From NCBI RefSeq assembly GCF_028640845.1, contig NC_080540.1, positions 170,635,752 through 170,699,751 on the forward strand: a stretch of DNA of 64,000 nucleotides, given 5' to 3'. This document shows positions 1 to 12,656 of this stretch, in pieces. Position numbers and translations under genes: made by a program. The notes beneath the pieces are model-generated. The model was not told the DNA's origin and did not search any database. It saw only the letters and a list, made by a program, of their open reading frames with translations. Position 1 is the first letter of the stretch; each line of letters starts with the position of its first letter. The DNA comes from Ahaetulla prasina (lineage: Eukaryota > Chordata > Lepidosauria > Squamata > Colubridae).

Positions 1-699
1 TCCTCTGTCAGCAATTCTGATTCCATGAAACTCCCTCTGAACAGCCCAACCAACCAAGGTTAGACTCTGCAAAATCAATAAGAAGGCTGCTTCCTAGTCT
101 CTTCCTGCACCATGACATCATTTTGTTTACATGGAAACAAAGTGAGGAAATTAAAATTATGACCACCAACCAGGCAGCTTAGTAGATGAAAGGGTAGCTT
201 TTGCCATTGCTGCAGCTGAAACCTTTGAACCATGTGATGGGAAAATCTGGGCTCAGCTTTAGAAAGCTAGCATGCCTTACAAGAAGGCCCTTAATTCTAT
301 TTTTTCCTTGCATAGCTAGTGTGGATTTGGGCTGCGTAGAACTTTAGATTCAAGGCAAAAAAAGAACTTCAGAATGCAAGGGGATAGATAAGCAGTACGT
401 GTCTGTAACTCCTCAAACAAATTGTGGAATTTATTTATCTTATCTATCAGATTTGTGCCCGCCATAATCAAATCTGACTCTCAGCCATTAATAATAATAG
501 TATTTGACAACAGAAACCCAACCCAACCTAAAGAAATCCTCCCCAATAAAACACAAAATTAAGAACTAAGCCCGTAACATATAAATCATTGAAGATATCA
601 AACAAGGCAATACAATATCGATACCCACAGTAGTGCATAGATCACAATCTTTCAGGCCTTTGGAAGAGCTCCATTTTTAATAATGTCTGAATAGGCAGC

Positions 700-2700
700 A
701 ATGTGCGGGCAAGTCTGATTTGTTGTAACAAATGGATACTCCCACTGAAAAATAACAACTACAAAACTAAGTCTCTCTCACCTTGTGGAATAAAGAACCA
801 ACTAAGTGCCTCCTGGGATATATGGATCAGATGGATTCATTCTAGTTGGAGGTGGTAGATCTGAAGATACTAGGCCAGATACGGCTTTATAGATTAAAAA
901 CAGCACTTGGAATTGCACTTGGAAACCCACCAGAAGCCCCGCAGAGCCTACAACATTGGGTTCATATGTTAATAACAAACACTGCTAGTTTTAACAAATG
1001 GATTATTGCATTCAACAGCAGCTGGACCTTCTGGATAGTCTTCAAAGGCAGATTCCTGTGGTGCACAATATAATAGTCCAAACAAATAGATATAAAGACT
1101 GAAATTAGTGTTGTGAGATCCTTTCATCCCAGCTGGGCCTCAACTGGCACATTAGCCAATGTTGGGCAAAATCCCTATGCTGCCATAGCCTCCACCAGTC
1201 TGTCCAACAGTAGCCACAAGTCCAGGAGCTTCCCACCCCCCAAAACATAGCCCTACCCTTCAATTATCAAAAGATCGTACTGAGGTAAGAGAGCACCTGG
1301 ATCCATGATGGTGAACCTATGACACGCATGCCACAGGTGGCACGCAGCACCATCTCTGTGGGCATGCGAGCCATCACCCTAGTTCAGCCCCACGCACACC
1401 TCCTGCAGGCCAGCTGGTTGTCAGGTCTCTGCTGTGCATGTGCGGGGGCGGGAGGTCTGGGGAGGCACGTGTGCATGCCTGGGAGCTGGGCCGTTTGCGG
1501 GTGGGGCCACGCACATATGGGTGGGGCACATGAGGGGGTCACGTGTGCATGGGTGAGGCACATGCATGGGCTTTGTGTGTGCATTGCATTTTGGAGGTTT
1601 GGGCACGCACATTTGTGCACATTCACATGTGCACTTTGGGCACTCGGTCCGGAAAAGGTTAGCCATCACTGATGTAGATGTACAAACAGCAACAAATCTT
1701 GCTTCAGTTCAACTTCAACATGTTTCATTCCATCTACATCCTAATTGCCTCCAGAGAGTGGAACAAAGACATAGATGGCCTTTCCTGCACTGATGATATA
1801 CAAGCATCAGTGTATTGATGATACTATATAGATTGCTTCCCCCAGAACTAAACCCGGGGCACCCCACAAAGGAGCATTCACCAGGGCAATCTCTCTTTCC
1901 CCACAACCACTGAGAGCCCCTTAAGATGGGCATAAAACCAGCATCAAGTAGTGATTCCAGTCCTAGCCCTCTCTGGAGTCTGAGAGAATACCATGGTCGA
2001 TTATATCAAAGGCTACTAAGAGATATAAAAAGAATAAGAGGAGCAGACTTTCCCCATTTAATTCACCAAAGAGCAAACAATGCCATCTCCCTCACATATC
2101 TAGGTTTGAACCCTGGCCGAAAGTTCCCAGATTAATTGTTTCTTTTGGGACACTCTATAGTTGCCCCCAACCTTACCAATAAAGGGAATGTTAGAAACTG
2201 TGTGATAGCTGTCAAAAACAGGGAAACTAAACACTGCTCTTGAAGTCATTGGCAAAACCCCCAAATCTATCCAGAATCCATCGAAATCAATGAGACCTCT
2301 AGGGCACATCATCTAATGGTCCCCTTTACTGCACAGAAGTAAGAAGTGACAGTTAATTTCATACGAACCAGAAAATGATCCAGCTATGGCAAAGATCTAA
2401 GAGAAATATCTTCCATATTGAGATCACCACATACTACTTCAGAGTATAAAATAAGGTCCAAGAGGTCACCATCTCAGAGTATTAAACCAGACTAAATCAA
2501 TGATCATTATAGAGGTCAATAACTGTACCCACTCATCCCCAGGGCCTAGAGGTTGAAATCATCCAATACCAAAAGGCCAAGGTATTCAAGAGATAAGTCA
2601 TTGCTAGGAGAAGGATCTTCCTGGACAGCAGTATCCTTTATCTTGTCCTTATAGCCCAACTTAACAGATAGGTATTCATAACCTGCCATTCAGGAGTGGA
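700..2700 (-). mobile_element. Old degraded L2-like LINE, antisense
   Basis: Several blocks are collinear with the better-preserved L2 at 37.5-41.4 kb and in the same minus orientation. About 860-950 matches the region before the 3' end. About 1985-2030 matches the reverse-transcriptase block that reads LDLSAAFDTIDHGIL in the younger copy. About 2350-2570 matches the endonuclease region. No reading frame survives, so this is an ancient copy. A hAT-like MITE at 1304-1671 interrupts it. Outer limits are approximate because the ends are too diverged to place by eye. Confidence 0.6.
1304..1671. mobile_element. hAT-like MITE, ATGGTGAACC family, copy 1
   Basis: The left end reads CATGATGGTGAACCTATGAC and the right end reads AAAAGGTTAGCCATCACTG, which are inverted counterparts. 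The interior is rich in CACGCA/TGTGCA words and creates overlapping spurious ORFs on both strands. A second member lies at 36348-36771. No convincing 8-bp target duplication is visible here, which fits an old copy. It sits inside the old L2. Confidence 0.65.
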
Positions 2701-5193
2701 GTCCATAAGAATAGGCAAAGAGAAGAAAGAGCTAAACATCGTTGTACTTTTAAGAACAGGCGGTATTATTGCAAACGTTCATAGATAAATGAAGAAAATG
2801 GCGGTGAAGGCATTTTATAAATAAGTACTGTTGTAGGGAGGTGGGAGAAAGAAAAAAAATAGGAAGGATTATTTGATGGAGGGGGGGGGTAATAAAACAG
2901 TGTTCAGGTACATAAAGTGCTGTATGGATCAGCTCTGTGCAACCAAAACAACCGAGACCTTGTGGTCTAGCAACCAGCAACAGCAATGTTATATCATGAA
3001 ATACTGGCTGAATTCCTGCAAAGCTTTTAACCAGGTCAAGCAATGTATTTAGCAGGTACATTTGCACAACATGCCAACTTTGGTTGATATTTACCTTGAT
3101 TAGAATATTGTGGCTCAGTAGACTGAAGGCTACCTCTTAGCTTGAAAAATGTTTAGATTTATTCATGATTGTAGTTTGGATAGAAAGAAAACTAAAATTA
3201 GTCATAATAGATGACATGAAAAATGTATATTACAGTATTAATTAGAAAAGAAAAACATATGCACTGCATATATTTATTACTTTAATATAAACTCCATAGA
3301 AGGGACCACAAATACAACTTCTAGAAGTCATCTGTATCAGCCATTCAGTCATGTCCGACCCTTGACCACTCTATGGATCAGCAGCAATCTTCATCCCTAT
3401 TCTCTTCTGTCCTGTCCTGTCCTGTCCTGTCCTGTTCTCCAATTCTAGAGGTATAAAAATATTTACAGCTCCTTGGAGATATAGTATGCCCAAATCTGAG
3501 TATGGTGTTCCTTCTTGGTCCTTAGATTTTGTCAGGTGCAAAAGACCAGGTACAAGACCTCCATACATGAAGGTCCAATTAAACTGATTTATTGCTAAAA
3601 GGCCTAAGCACAGGAATCTATGTAGCTAATAGTCAGCACCTGCTTGAAGTCAGATAAGGGTTAATAATTCGGGGGGGGTAATTATTATTAAATAATTATT
3701 ATTATTAAATAATTAGTCTAATTATGGCTATAAAGGAATTCTAGGCTGCTGCCGTTTTTTTAACTCTGCCCCCAGGTTCTATCACTCCTCCTCCTATAGA
3801 TTTAACATATTGCGGTCATATTGTCATGCCCAAAACCAAGAATGACACATGGTGATTCTTCCAAGCTGAGTTCTTTATTGATTCACACCTATAGACAAAA
3901 ACTTGCCAGACTGAAGACTCTATTATCTGCCTCTACAATATACTTTGTGAATTATTAGGAAGAGGCTATCTTCACCCTCTTTCTTCCACACATAAAATCT
4001 GGACTGAGTTGCCTCTTACTTTTCTGGAATTCACCCCCTCCTTACATTCCATTACAATAGTTAATCCCAAAAGGATATAGAAAACACATAAAGCTACGAG
4101 CCTAGCATAGGCGTCCAAACAGAAAGCATGACTGGACTAAATTGCCCTTATGGGTTACCATATTGTAAAGGTTACATAAGCAAAATCTTGCAAATTTAAA
4201 AGAATATTTCTCCCCTATTCCTTTTGCAACCCAAGAGGCTAAGTTTCGATCCCTTCTGAGATACAGTATATGCCATGCCTGCATTCCTTCTGTGGGGTAA
4301 GCTACCTCTTAAATGACCATTCCCCTGGTTGTAGCTCTTCCCCCTTTCTTCCAAGGTCATTTCCGCATATCATTACAAAAATGGAAACCATGATAAATAA
4401 TGCTGTATATATCCTTCTATAAAAAGGCAACGATGATAAGGAATTGGGGTGTGCACGAAATGAAAAAAAAAATGTTTTACTTCAAGTTTGGAACAAAGAT
4501 TCACCCAGAACATTACAATTTGTCTATGTTCCAGTGCCTACATTTTTTTTGACCCAAATCTAGATCATATTTTGCCCTCTATGATGGAAGGGAGGACTCC
4601 TTCCTAGACATGTCTCCTTCCTTCAAAGACAAATGTTTTAAAGGAGTATTGTCTTTCCCCTTCTCCACTTTTCATCAGTATGCGGCTCCACCTGGTTCCA
4701 TTATCATCCATATTTCATGGGTGCAAAGCAGGCAAAAGGAGCTGGAATTCCAGCTGGTGCTGCAGACGGCAGGTTTCGACTCGGGTCCCCGAGGAGGATG
4801 CTTCATTGTGAGCTTATTGAACCAGGAATATGAAACAATCTGGTCTGTAAAACTAGTGGGGGCTGGTCTGAGAAAAAAAAAAAGTAGTGGAAGGATGCTG
4901 CTTGCCTCACTCTTCATTCATCCTATTACAGATTCTGCCTGTTTGTCGGCTGTGGATTGGTCCCAAGTGGGACATCTGTCATTAAGTTAAGGGGAAATCA
5001 TTAGTACATTTGCTTCAAAATTATTGGGTTCAAAAATGCCCCTTCATCCATTACCATGCAAAATTCCTTTGAGGTAGAGGGTTGTCTGAGTTCTTGGGTT
5101 ACTACTGGCTTTCTTTGAGCCCATAAAATGATCCAAACAATGATCTGAAGGATCTTGCCAATCTAACGTCAGTATTCTTTCTCCATTGAGCAG

Positions 5194-5349
5194 GTACAGA
5201 ACATCTCCCAATCCATGGAAGTGCTGGATCTTCGGACCTACCGGGACTTGCAATATGTCCGTAATACAGAATCATTGATGAAAGGACTGGATTCTAGGTT
5301 GAAAGTGGCCACTGAGGGTCAAAAAAATCTGAATGTCAAAAGTTTCCAG
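5194..5349 (+). CDS. OLFM2: OLFM2 coding exon: linker and start of coiled coil
   Basis: This exon encodes 52 residues, beginning VQNISQSMEVLDLRTYRDLQ and ending LNVKSFQ. It is flanked by GAGCAG at the acceptor and GTAACT at the donor, phase 0 at both ends. OLFM2 is a secreted neuronal and smooth-muscle glycoprotein that forms disulfide-linked tetramers through an N-terminal region and coiled coil. This exon supplies the start of that coil and one N-glycosylation sequon (NIS). Identity rests on my knowledge of the noelin family: the MEVLDLRTYRDLQYV block is closer to OLFM2 than to OLFM1, whose equivalent has a RTQRDLQ-type sequence. An internal ATG at 5215 is not taken as the start, since homology continues 5' of it up to the splice site. 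The preceding exon is not in the window. Confidence 0.93.
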
Positions 5350-5593
5350 GTAACTCTTTGCATTCCCGTCTCCACACCTATTGCAAATGGAGGGGAAAAG
5401 TTTGTGCAGGATCTGTGCAAATCTGTCCGCTGTTTTCATAACTCTTCATTTCGTGTCACAGGTTTGATTCGACTCCAGTTTCACATGCATTGTTCTATTC
5501 ATTTCTTTTATTAAAATTACTTTTTTTTGGTTTCACTCTGGACTCTGCACTCTTTTGCAAACATTGTTTCCTTAATATTATTTATCCTTGTGT

Positions 5594-5675
5594 CAGTGGT
5601 GGGATTCAATTTTTTTTACTACCGGTTCTGTGGGTGTGGCTTGGTGGGCGTGGCAGGGGAAGGATAGTGTAAAAT

Positions 5676-5706
<31 letters not shown>

Positions 5707-6004
5707 GTCACAACAATATATGTAGGTATCATACAAAAAGATTATATAGTAAATAAACATATATATATATATAAATAATAGGACAGGAACGGTAGGCACG
5801 TTTGTGCGCTTATGCATGCCCCTTAAAAAAAAATCTCCATTCCCACCCCACTCCAGAGGAAGGTTACTGCAAAATCCCCATTTCTTCCCAATCAGCTGGG
5901 ACTCAGGAGGCAGAGAATAGATGGGTGGTATTTACCGGTTCTCTGAACTACTCAAAATTTCTGGTTATCCAGAACTGGTCAGAACCTGCTGAATACCTCC
6001 TCTG
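5594..6004. mobile_element. hAT-like MITE (CAGTGGTGGGATTCA) with inserted LINE tail
   Basis: The termini CAGTGGTGGGATTCA and TGAATACCTCCTCTG are inverted counterparts. The element is flanked by a perfect 8-bp target duplication CCTTGTGT (5586-5593 and 6005-6012), the hallmark of hAT transposition. The body matches the copy at 7202-7496 (ACTACCGGTTCTGTGGGTGT block, later ATCAGCTGGGACTC). About 150 bp at 5675-5825 are absent from that copy and are a LINE 3' tail. No transposase is encoded. Confidence 0.85.
5675..5825 (-). mobile_element. 5'-truncated LINE 3' tail nested in MITE
   Basis: A (TTTA)n run is followed by sequence ending AGGCACGTTTGTGCGCTTAT and GCATGCCCCTTA. This is the reverse complement of the 3' tail seen after the reverse transcriptase at 18620-18780 and 54530-54680. 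It sits between the two halves of the MITE at a point (GTAAAA/AATCTCC) that is continuous in the sister copy at 7202-7496, so it inserted after the MITE. It holds no coding sequence. Confidence 0.8.
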
Positions 6005-7201
6005 CCTTGTGTGCAGTTTGCTGTGACTGCATGCATTTCTAAGATTAATTTTTTGAGATGCAAAATATGGGGCAATATTCTAGAAAGTATATATTTTGGT
6101 ATTGACTGCACCCTGGTTCTTAGTGTGGTTGGTAATATTTATACTATAATATGACATAGTATAAATATTTTGATGCATTTGAAGTATCCTTACTGAGGAA
6201 TTTAATTATGATGGTTAATAATATTGTTTAGATGTCAATCTCCATAGCATTCAGTTTTAGGCCAACCTTTCTCTTCAAAATAAACTTGTGATACCTGGGA
6301 TTAGATACCTGGCAAGAAAGAATTTGCTTGGATTTTGCCATTTATTTTTTTTTTTGCATTAAGATGAAGGTGCTCTCAAGAATAGTTTTCAATTACGAGT
6401 TTGCATATAGTTAAATGTAATTCATAAGGATTGATGGGGAAAAAGCTGTCTTGTACTTATTAACTGTCCTTGATCACATCCATCTTCATGATCAAGTGAT
6501 TATTCAGGGGAAAAAAATCATTTGGGGCATGGAGCAGATGGGAAGGAGAAATGAAATGCTAATCAGTGTGCAGCTAATATCAGTTAGGAGTGCCAATAGC
6601 TTCATAGAACGGACTCATTTGCATAACCTTTGCAAACTTGACAGTGTTACTTGCGTCCCTAAGAAGCCACGATAGATAAAGAAGTAACATTAGGCCAGAC
6701 AAGAGGAAGGATTTTGCTAATTATACGAGAGCTGTTTGAGACTAGAATGGGTTGATCTTAACAAGGAAGGAAATTGGTTTTGCTTCAGATAACTTAGGTA
6801 AATGCTGAAGATGCTTTGAGGCTGATGTTTAAAGTGTAGCTACTTTATCTTATTCCTAAAATTTTAAAGTAATCTCGATAATATCTCCCGTTTCTAACCT
6901 CCTGTGTCTTCCTGTTGCTTCTTCCATTTTTCCCCCTCTTCCCCCCAAAATAAAAATGGCTAAAGGAAATAAAAGAGAGATTAGGCCCACAATGCTCTTT
7001 GATTGGTGGTATGTAGAGAACGAAGTCTGAAAGAACCCCTAGGGAACGTTAGGCAGGATTATTGATTGTAGATTACAGCATTTATAACTCATTTTTGTAC
7101 TATTTTTATACCAATTGAAAACAAGAGTGCTTGCTCTGCAGACTATGGGTATTCTTATAACATATTGGGAAAGTGGATTTGTTATACAGACACTCCTCAA
7201 C

Positions 7202-7496
7202 CAGTGAGGGGTTTCAAATTTTTTTACTACCGGTTCTGTGGGTGTGGCTTGGTGGACGTGGCATGGCTTGGTAAGCATGGCAGGGGAAGGAAACTGTAAA
7301 ATCTCTATTCCCACTCCACTTCAAGGGAAGGTTACTGAAAAATCTCCATTTCCTCCCGATCAGCTGGGACTCGGGAGGCAGAGAATAGATGGGGGCAGGG
7401 TCAGTCAGAGGTGGTATTTACTGGTTCTCCGAACTACTCAAAATTTCCGCTACTGGTTCTCCAGAACTGGTCAGAACCTGATGAAACCCACCTCTG
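7202..7496. mobile_element. hAT-like MITE, same family as 5594 copy
   Basis: This 295-bp element starts CAGTGAGGGGTTTCAAATT and ends GAAACCCACCTCTG. The flanks TCCTCAAC (7194-7201) and TCCTCAAT (7497-7504) match at 7 of 8 positions, as expected for an ageing target duplication. It contains the ACTACCGGTTCTGTGGGTGT block and has no coding capacity. Confidence 0.82.
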
Positions 7497-7967
7497 TCCT
7501 CAATGTATGACCGCAATTGAGCCCAGAATTTCTGCTGTTAAGTAAGACATTTGTTAAGTGAGTTTCACCCCATTTTACAATTTTTCTTCCCACCGTTGTT
7601 AAGTGAATCACTGAAGTTGATAAGTTAGTAATTTGATTGTTCAGTGAATCCGGCTTCCCCATTGACTTGGCTTTTCAGAAGGTTGCAAGAGGTGATCACA
7701 TGACCTTGGGACACCACAACGGTCTTAAGTATGCACCAGCTGCCAAGTATCTGAATTCTGATCACATGGTAATGGGGACGCTGCAAAGGTGGTAAAGTTG
7801 AAAAACAGTCATAAGTCACTTTTTTCAGTGCTGTTGTAACTTTGACTGGTAACTAAATGAACTGTTGTAAGTGGAGGACTATATAGGGCAGCTTCTTGGC
7901 ATATCAAGGTTGTGAATTAATTAGGATCATATCTCTCTTTTTTTTTAATGGGGTGTGTTACCTAGAG

Positions 7968-8102
7968 CAGGGGTCTCCAACCTTGGCAACTTTGAGCCTG
8001 GTGGACATCAACTCCCAGAATTCCCCAGCCAGCAAAGCTGGCTGGGGGATTCTGGGAGTTGATGTCCACCAGGCTCAAAGTTGCCAGGGTTGGAGACCTC
8101 TG
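7968..8102. mobile_element. hAT-like palindromic MITE (CAGGGGTCTCCAACC), copy 1
   Basis: This 135-bp element is almost wholly a foldback, from CAGGGGTCTCCAACCTTGGC to AGGGTTGGAGACCTCTG, with the turn at CCAGCCAGCAAAGCTGGCTGG. The flanks ACCTAGAG (7960-7967) and ACCTAGAA (8103-8110) match at 7 of 8. Related copies lie at 13160-13248 and 58679-58779. It is non-autonomous. Confidence 0.88.
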
Positions 8103-9788
8103 ACCTAGAATGAGCAGAATCATTTGCCCTGGAAGTGGTAGAGAAAGTCCCTTTTGGAATGCTTCTGTTATGTTTCTGAAAATTGATTTTGGAGAGAATA
8201 AGATTGGGTTCTGAGGAAACTATATTTAGCCTATGAGCATAAATCTATTGAAGCAGATGAAGCTTGTTTTACAGCTATGCAGCCTGAGTTCCTAGGGCTG
8301 GATTGGGCCTCTGAAGAATATGAGCGCGGTCTCTGAAAGAACTACAAAAGTTAGTCGTCAAAGTTTAATTTTTAATATGCCCAAAGAGAAGAGATGAATT
8401 ACATGAATAGGAAATCAAATATCATCTATACTTAATTTTAACTAATTGGAAATTTAATTCATGTCTTTTTTTTCCCCCGGTGATCCTCCCCTACTTGTGG
8501 GTGTATGTCTTGCCCCACCCCCAGTAGCACACCTCTGGAAAGCCAAATGCATCCTTTGGCACAGAAAACAGTCTATATCCCAGCTATATTCAGGGACTGC
8601 CAGATGTTGTGGTAATGTGTTAAATGGTTTAACAGAGTTTCTGTGTGGCAGAATTCCACATGCAGAAATTGTCTTATTTATGTACACAGTAGACATCTGT
8701 TAATAACCTTTCCTTCCCCCACCCCCAACAAGGTCGATGAATTCTTTAAAGAATACATTTGTACTTGCTCTCAAATATCTGATTGGTCATAATGGGACAA
8801 GGCAATCACATCTACATATTGCCCAATTAGTACTCCTTTTCAGCAGCCCAGAAAATGGAGTCTATATGCTTAAACCCATATTGCACGTGCACAGGCTAGA
8901 AATGAGTCCTGAAGGAGGAGAGATTGGAAGAAAGAACTTTCTGCTCATCATATATATGGAACATCAGAAATTCACACATAGACACGCTGAATTTCAGCTT
9001 ACAGGGAAGAACCAAACCTACTGATTTATTAGCTTGATTTTCTCAGGCACAGCCAAATGATGCAAGAGCCTGAAGTCCATTGCCCAGATCTTCATTCTTT
9101 ATTTAAACATGCCCAGTGTTTTCATCTCAGAAATGATCTACAACCATACAAGGGAGGACTTCAGGAACTGAAACCAAATGCCAATCCTATTAATGCTCTA
9201 TTTACTTTCCAGGGACAGCGTTACTGTTGTCTGCTCTAACATCCTTTTACTGATTTTTTTCCTGCAGCCATGAAGGGCCAGTTCAAAGAAGGATACATAC
9301 ATTTCTATACACAAAACTAGCTTTTGTTTAATTTTCAGGAGGATCTTAATGGTATGAACCTTATAAAAGCAAATGAGTAGAAATTGGAGTTGGAGGCAGT
9401 CCCTCTCTCCGTACATTGCAAACACATACTTTGCTGAACTGTCATCTTCGATCACTTGAGTAACATTGGAGGAAATAACAGGGAGGGGAGACTTTCCCTC
9501 TCCTTTCTATGGGTGCCCCACTGCCCATTGCTTGGGCCAGGGAGATGGATGGGGATTGAAGAGTCAGGTGGAGATTTCCTGTAGGCTGAATCTAGTCCTT
9601 AGGCTGAAAGTCCACCACTTCTAAAGCCAGAAATTAGGAATCATATCTGGAAAACAATGCAAATAAGAAAGGAATTAGCCAGATTCATGAGCAGGAAAAT
9701 AATTTCTTTCCAGATGAGGTTTTTTAGGATACTCTCTTATCCCTACAGCTGAGCTGTTGATATGCAAGACATTTGGAGAGGTTCAAAC

Positions 9789-10138
9789 CAGGGGTGAAAT
9801 GCTCCCGGTTTGGACCGGATCGCTTGATCCGGTGGTTCAGAGAACCAGTAGCAAAAATTCCTGCCCCACCCCCATGCCCAGCTGAGCCACGTGAACATCA
9901 GTGGGTTGTTTTTTTTTTACTTTTTTACTTTTAAAAGCATTTTTTCCTCGGCCAAAGAGGTTGTAAAAAAATGCTTTTAAAAGGCTGAGTTGCCTGATCA
10001 TCAGAGCCTTCGGTAGAAAAAATGCTTTTAAAAGTAAAAAAAAAAAGTTGGCCACACCCACACAATCACATTGCCACCACCACCCCACTAGGCCATATCC
10101 ACAGAACCGGTAGTAACAAATTTTACATTTCTCCACTG
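9789..10138. mobile_element. hAT-like MITE (CAGGGGTGAAATG), copy 1
   Basis: This 350-bp element starts CAGGGGTGAAATGCTCCCGG and ends TTTTACATTTCTCCACTG. The flanks GTTCAAAC (9781-9788) and GGTCAAAC (10139-10146) match at 7 of 8. The middle holds an inverted pair around TTTTTACTTTTAAAAGCATT. Relatives are at 61248-61595 and 63001-63295. ORFs reading through it are not genes. Confidence 0.82.
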
Positions 10139-12549
10139 GGTCAAACCCTGCTGATTTATTCCCCAGAGAGACAGAAATCTTATGGCCATGTTGATGCCTT
10201 TTCTTGCTGTGAAATACAACCAAAGGAGATGTAGGCTTGAGCTGCATGGCCTTGGATTTGACAGCTGCAGAAGACAAAACATTGATTAAATGTTGGAGCT
10301 CTAGCAGACAGTTGGGCTAGTTTTAATGTCATCACGCAGGAGATGAGTCTCAGACACCAGTAGGCAATGCAGCAAAGGAGTATGTCTGAGAAATAGGAAA
10401 CTTTGAGACAATTTGTGACAACAAGTGGAGGGACTAAGCATGCTTTGTCCTACCAAACAGCTGCTCAAGGGTAATTTGAAAGATTCCAAGGGAGGCAATT
10501 GCTGAAGCTTCAAATAAAACTGTTTATTAAGGAGATGGAGCAGTGATGTCAGTATCTCTCTGGGAACTAAAGGCAGGGAGACAAAATTAGAGCAGCACAA
10601 TGGCCATTTCAAGGAACACTTAAATAATTCAAGTGCTAATGATTGTGCAACATCACTTTGGCATTCTCTTGAACATCTAAAAAAACTGGTGATTTGCAGA
10701 CAAGGGGCGTTAAATGAGAGGGCATATACGCTATAAGTTGAATCACCTCCTTTTTAAATAGCAGAGTGGCCCTATCAGCGATCCCAATGGAGAGTGATTT
10801 AACACATTTAACACATCTGACTCTTTGAGCATGCCCCTTGAGCACTATGGACAGCAGAATTTGGGAGGACCTGGCGGGATTAAGCTTCACATTCATCAGT
10901 GAGATCAGCAGAAAAGAAAAGGAAGTTTATTGAAAAATGGTGAGAAGCACCTTCACCTGTAGAGTATCAGGTTCATTCTCTAGAATCACCTGATAAGGCT
11001 GAAAATCTCCTCTGCTCAAGATTTTGGCACTAATCAGTTGTAATCAGTTGTAGGCAGTCCTGGCTAGATGGACCATAACTCTAGTTTAGTTTAGGATAAA
11101 GCAGCATGCATATATTGGAGTAATTAACAGTGGATTGAGGAACAGAAAATGATTCCAGATTCTCGTTAAACACCTCCCCAGTTTTGATCTGGCTGTGTTT
11201 CAGAGTTAGAAGCAACACATTAGGAACCTTCCATTGTTCCAGGGTTGTTATTTTTCTTATTGCTAAATTCTGTTTCAATGCGTATTATATGTGCTCAGTT
11301 TGCAACACTTTCTATCCCTCCATCTCTTTTCCATTAGCACTTCAACATTACCAAACTGATGTGAAGAAGGCAATGCTACGGTAATTATCAGCTGATAATT
11401 ACCAATTGTAAATAAAACAAGGGTGAGAAAGTTGTGATTCTCCAAATATTGTTAAGCTATAGCTTCAAGTATCCCTCCCTATTGATGATGCTGATTTGAA
11501 CTTCTGACAGCCTCAGTTAAGCAGTTTGTGATAACCACAGTCTATCATCGAAAGGCATTTCTGTATGTGTCCATTATTGTGCCCAAAGTTGTGGGATATG
11601 TGGATAAGTCACATGTATCCGGGGGTGGGATGGGGGAATGGACAGGCTATATTGCTGTTGGGTGCACTTCAACTCTGGGAATTCTTAGCAATGGCCATGC
11701 TGGTTGAGAACTCGGGGAATTGAAATCCATATGTCAGCAGGTTATTGAAGCTGAGAAAGGCTAGCAGAGTTTGTGGGAGATGAAATTGAGATGGTTTGCT
11801 TACCAGTGTGGTTCCCTGGCAAAAAAAATGATACACGATCCTTATTGTATTCAGATCTTACTGTTGCTTAATGAATTTTAGAACTTCTTTGTGCATCATA
11901 TGAACGGCAAACACAGAAGCTTGACAATGCAATATTGTTATCTCTGGTAACCCTTAATGCCTTTTTGTGGATACCAGGACTGAATTGTTGATGTTTTATG
12001 GATTTATTATCCATAATAATAATTATGGGGAGATATGGGAAAAATAAAGGCAGGAAAGATTTTTCTACTTTTCTGCACCTTCTATTTTCTCTTTCTTTTT
12101 AAATTTGTATTACTTTTTGCTGTTTATGATTACTGTACTCTAATTATAATCCTTAATAAAATCACTATTTAAAAAGGGGAGAATTGCTGGGTTTTGGTAA
12201 ATGTAACTGCTATTTACAATGTGCATTTTCTAGAGTACTGCCATCTTGCCAAAGCCAAACTCTCACTTATCAAAAGGATGGGGAGGAGGGGGGGCTGTAG
12301 GAGCTATGGCGCCATGTAGCTTTATTCTATTTGGAAATGATGTCATCCAGCTTTTCAAAAGGATCAAAGGAATTCTTGGCCAATTCATATGACTTACATA
12401 CATAGAGTATCATCTGAATCATTGAAGTGACTCTTGACTTGTAGACATATGTGAGTACTGACTTTTCTGCATTGGAAGATCTTTTTACAGCAAGTGGGAT
12501 CTGGAGTGGCTAGAGTGCTTTCAGGATGGCCTTCCCCTAGAGTGGGAGA

Positions 12550-12656
12550 ATATGCTGAGGAAGGTGAGCTGGTAAATTGCTTGCTTTGCTTTAAAAATGG
12601 TTAATATGCTGAAGAAGGTGAACTGGTAAATTGATTGCTTTGCCTTCGAAAGGGTT
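12550..12656. repeat. 54-bp imperfect tandem duplication
   Basis: Two adjacent units begin ATATGCTGAGGAAGGTGAGC (12550) and ATATGCTGAAGAAGGTGAAC (12604). They differ at several positions and contain the word TGGTAAATTG. No larger array or coding content is seen. Confidence 0.8.

Larger units (their letters stand above)
1..5193 (+). other. OLFM2: OLFM2 upstream intron sequence (partial)
   Basis: This is non-coding sequence before the first recognised OLFM2 exon. It ends in a polypyrimidine stretch and CAG acceptor at 5191-5193. It is inferred to be intron because the following exon starts mid-protein at a phase-0 acceptor. I searched both strands for the upstream exon (a signal peptide, or the Cys-rich block ending near the coiled coil) and did not find it. 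About 700-2700 is an old L2-like LINE with a MITE inside. About 3340-3440 weakly resembles a BovB-type 3' fragment followed by a short (CCTGT)n run. 3672-3716 is AT-rich and self-complementary. I recognise nothing in 2700-3340 or 3720-5190. Confidence 0.7.

Noticed and set aside
1319..1672. 117-codon Cys/His/Trp-rich ORF
   Set aside because: It lies wholly inside a hAT-like MITE made of CACGCA/GTGCAT words; open frames on both strands are by-products of composition.
4610..4990. 126-codon + strand ORF and an 80-codon antisense ORF upstream of the first OLFM2 exon
   Set aside because: Neither has a recognisable domain, signal peptide or splice logic linking it to OLFM2. I considered an alternative first exon but saw no phase-0 donor with coding support.
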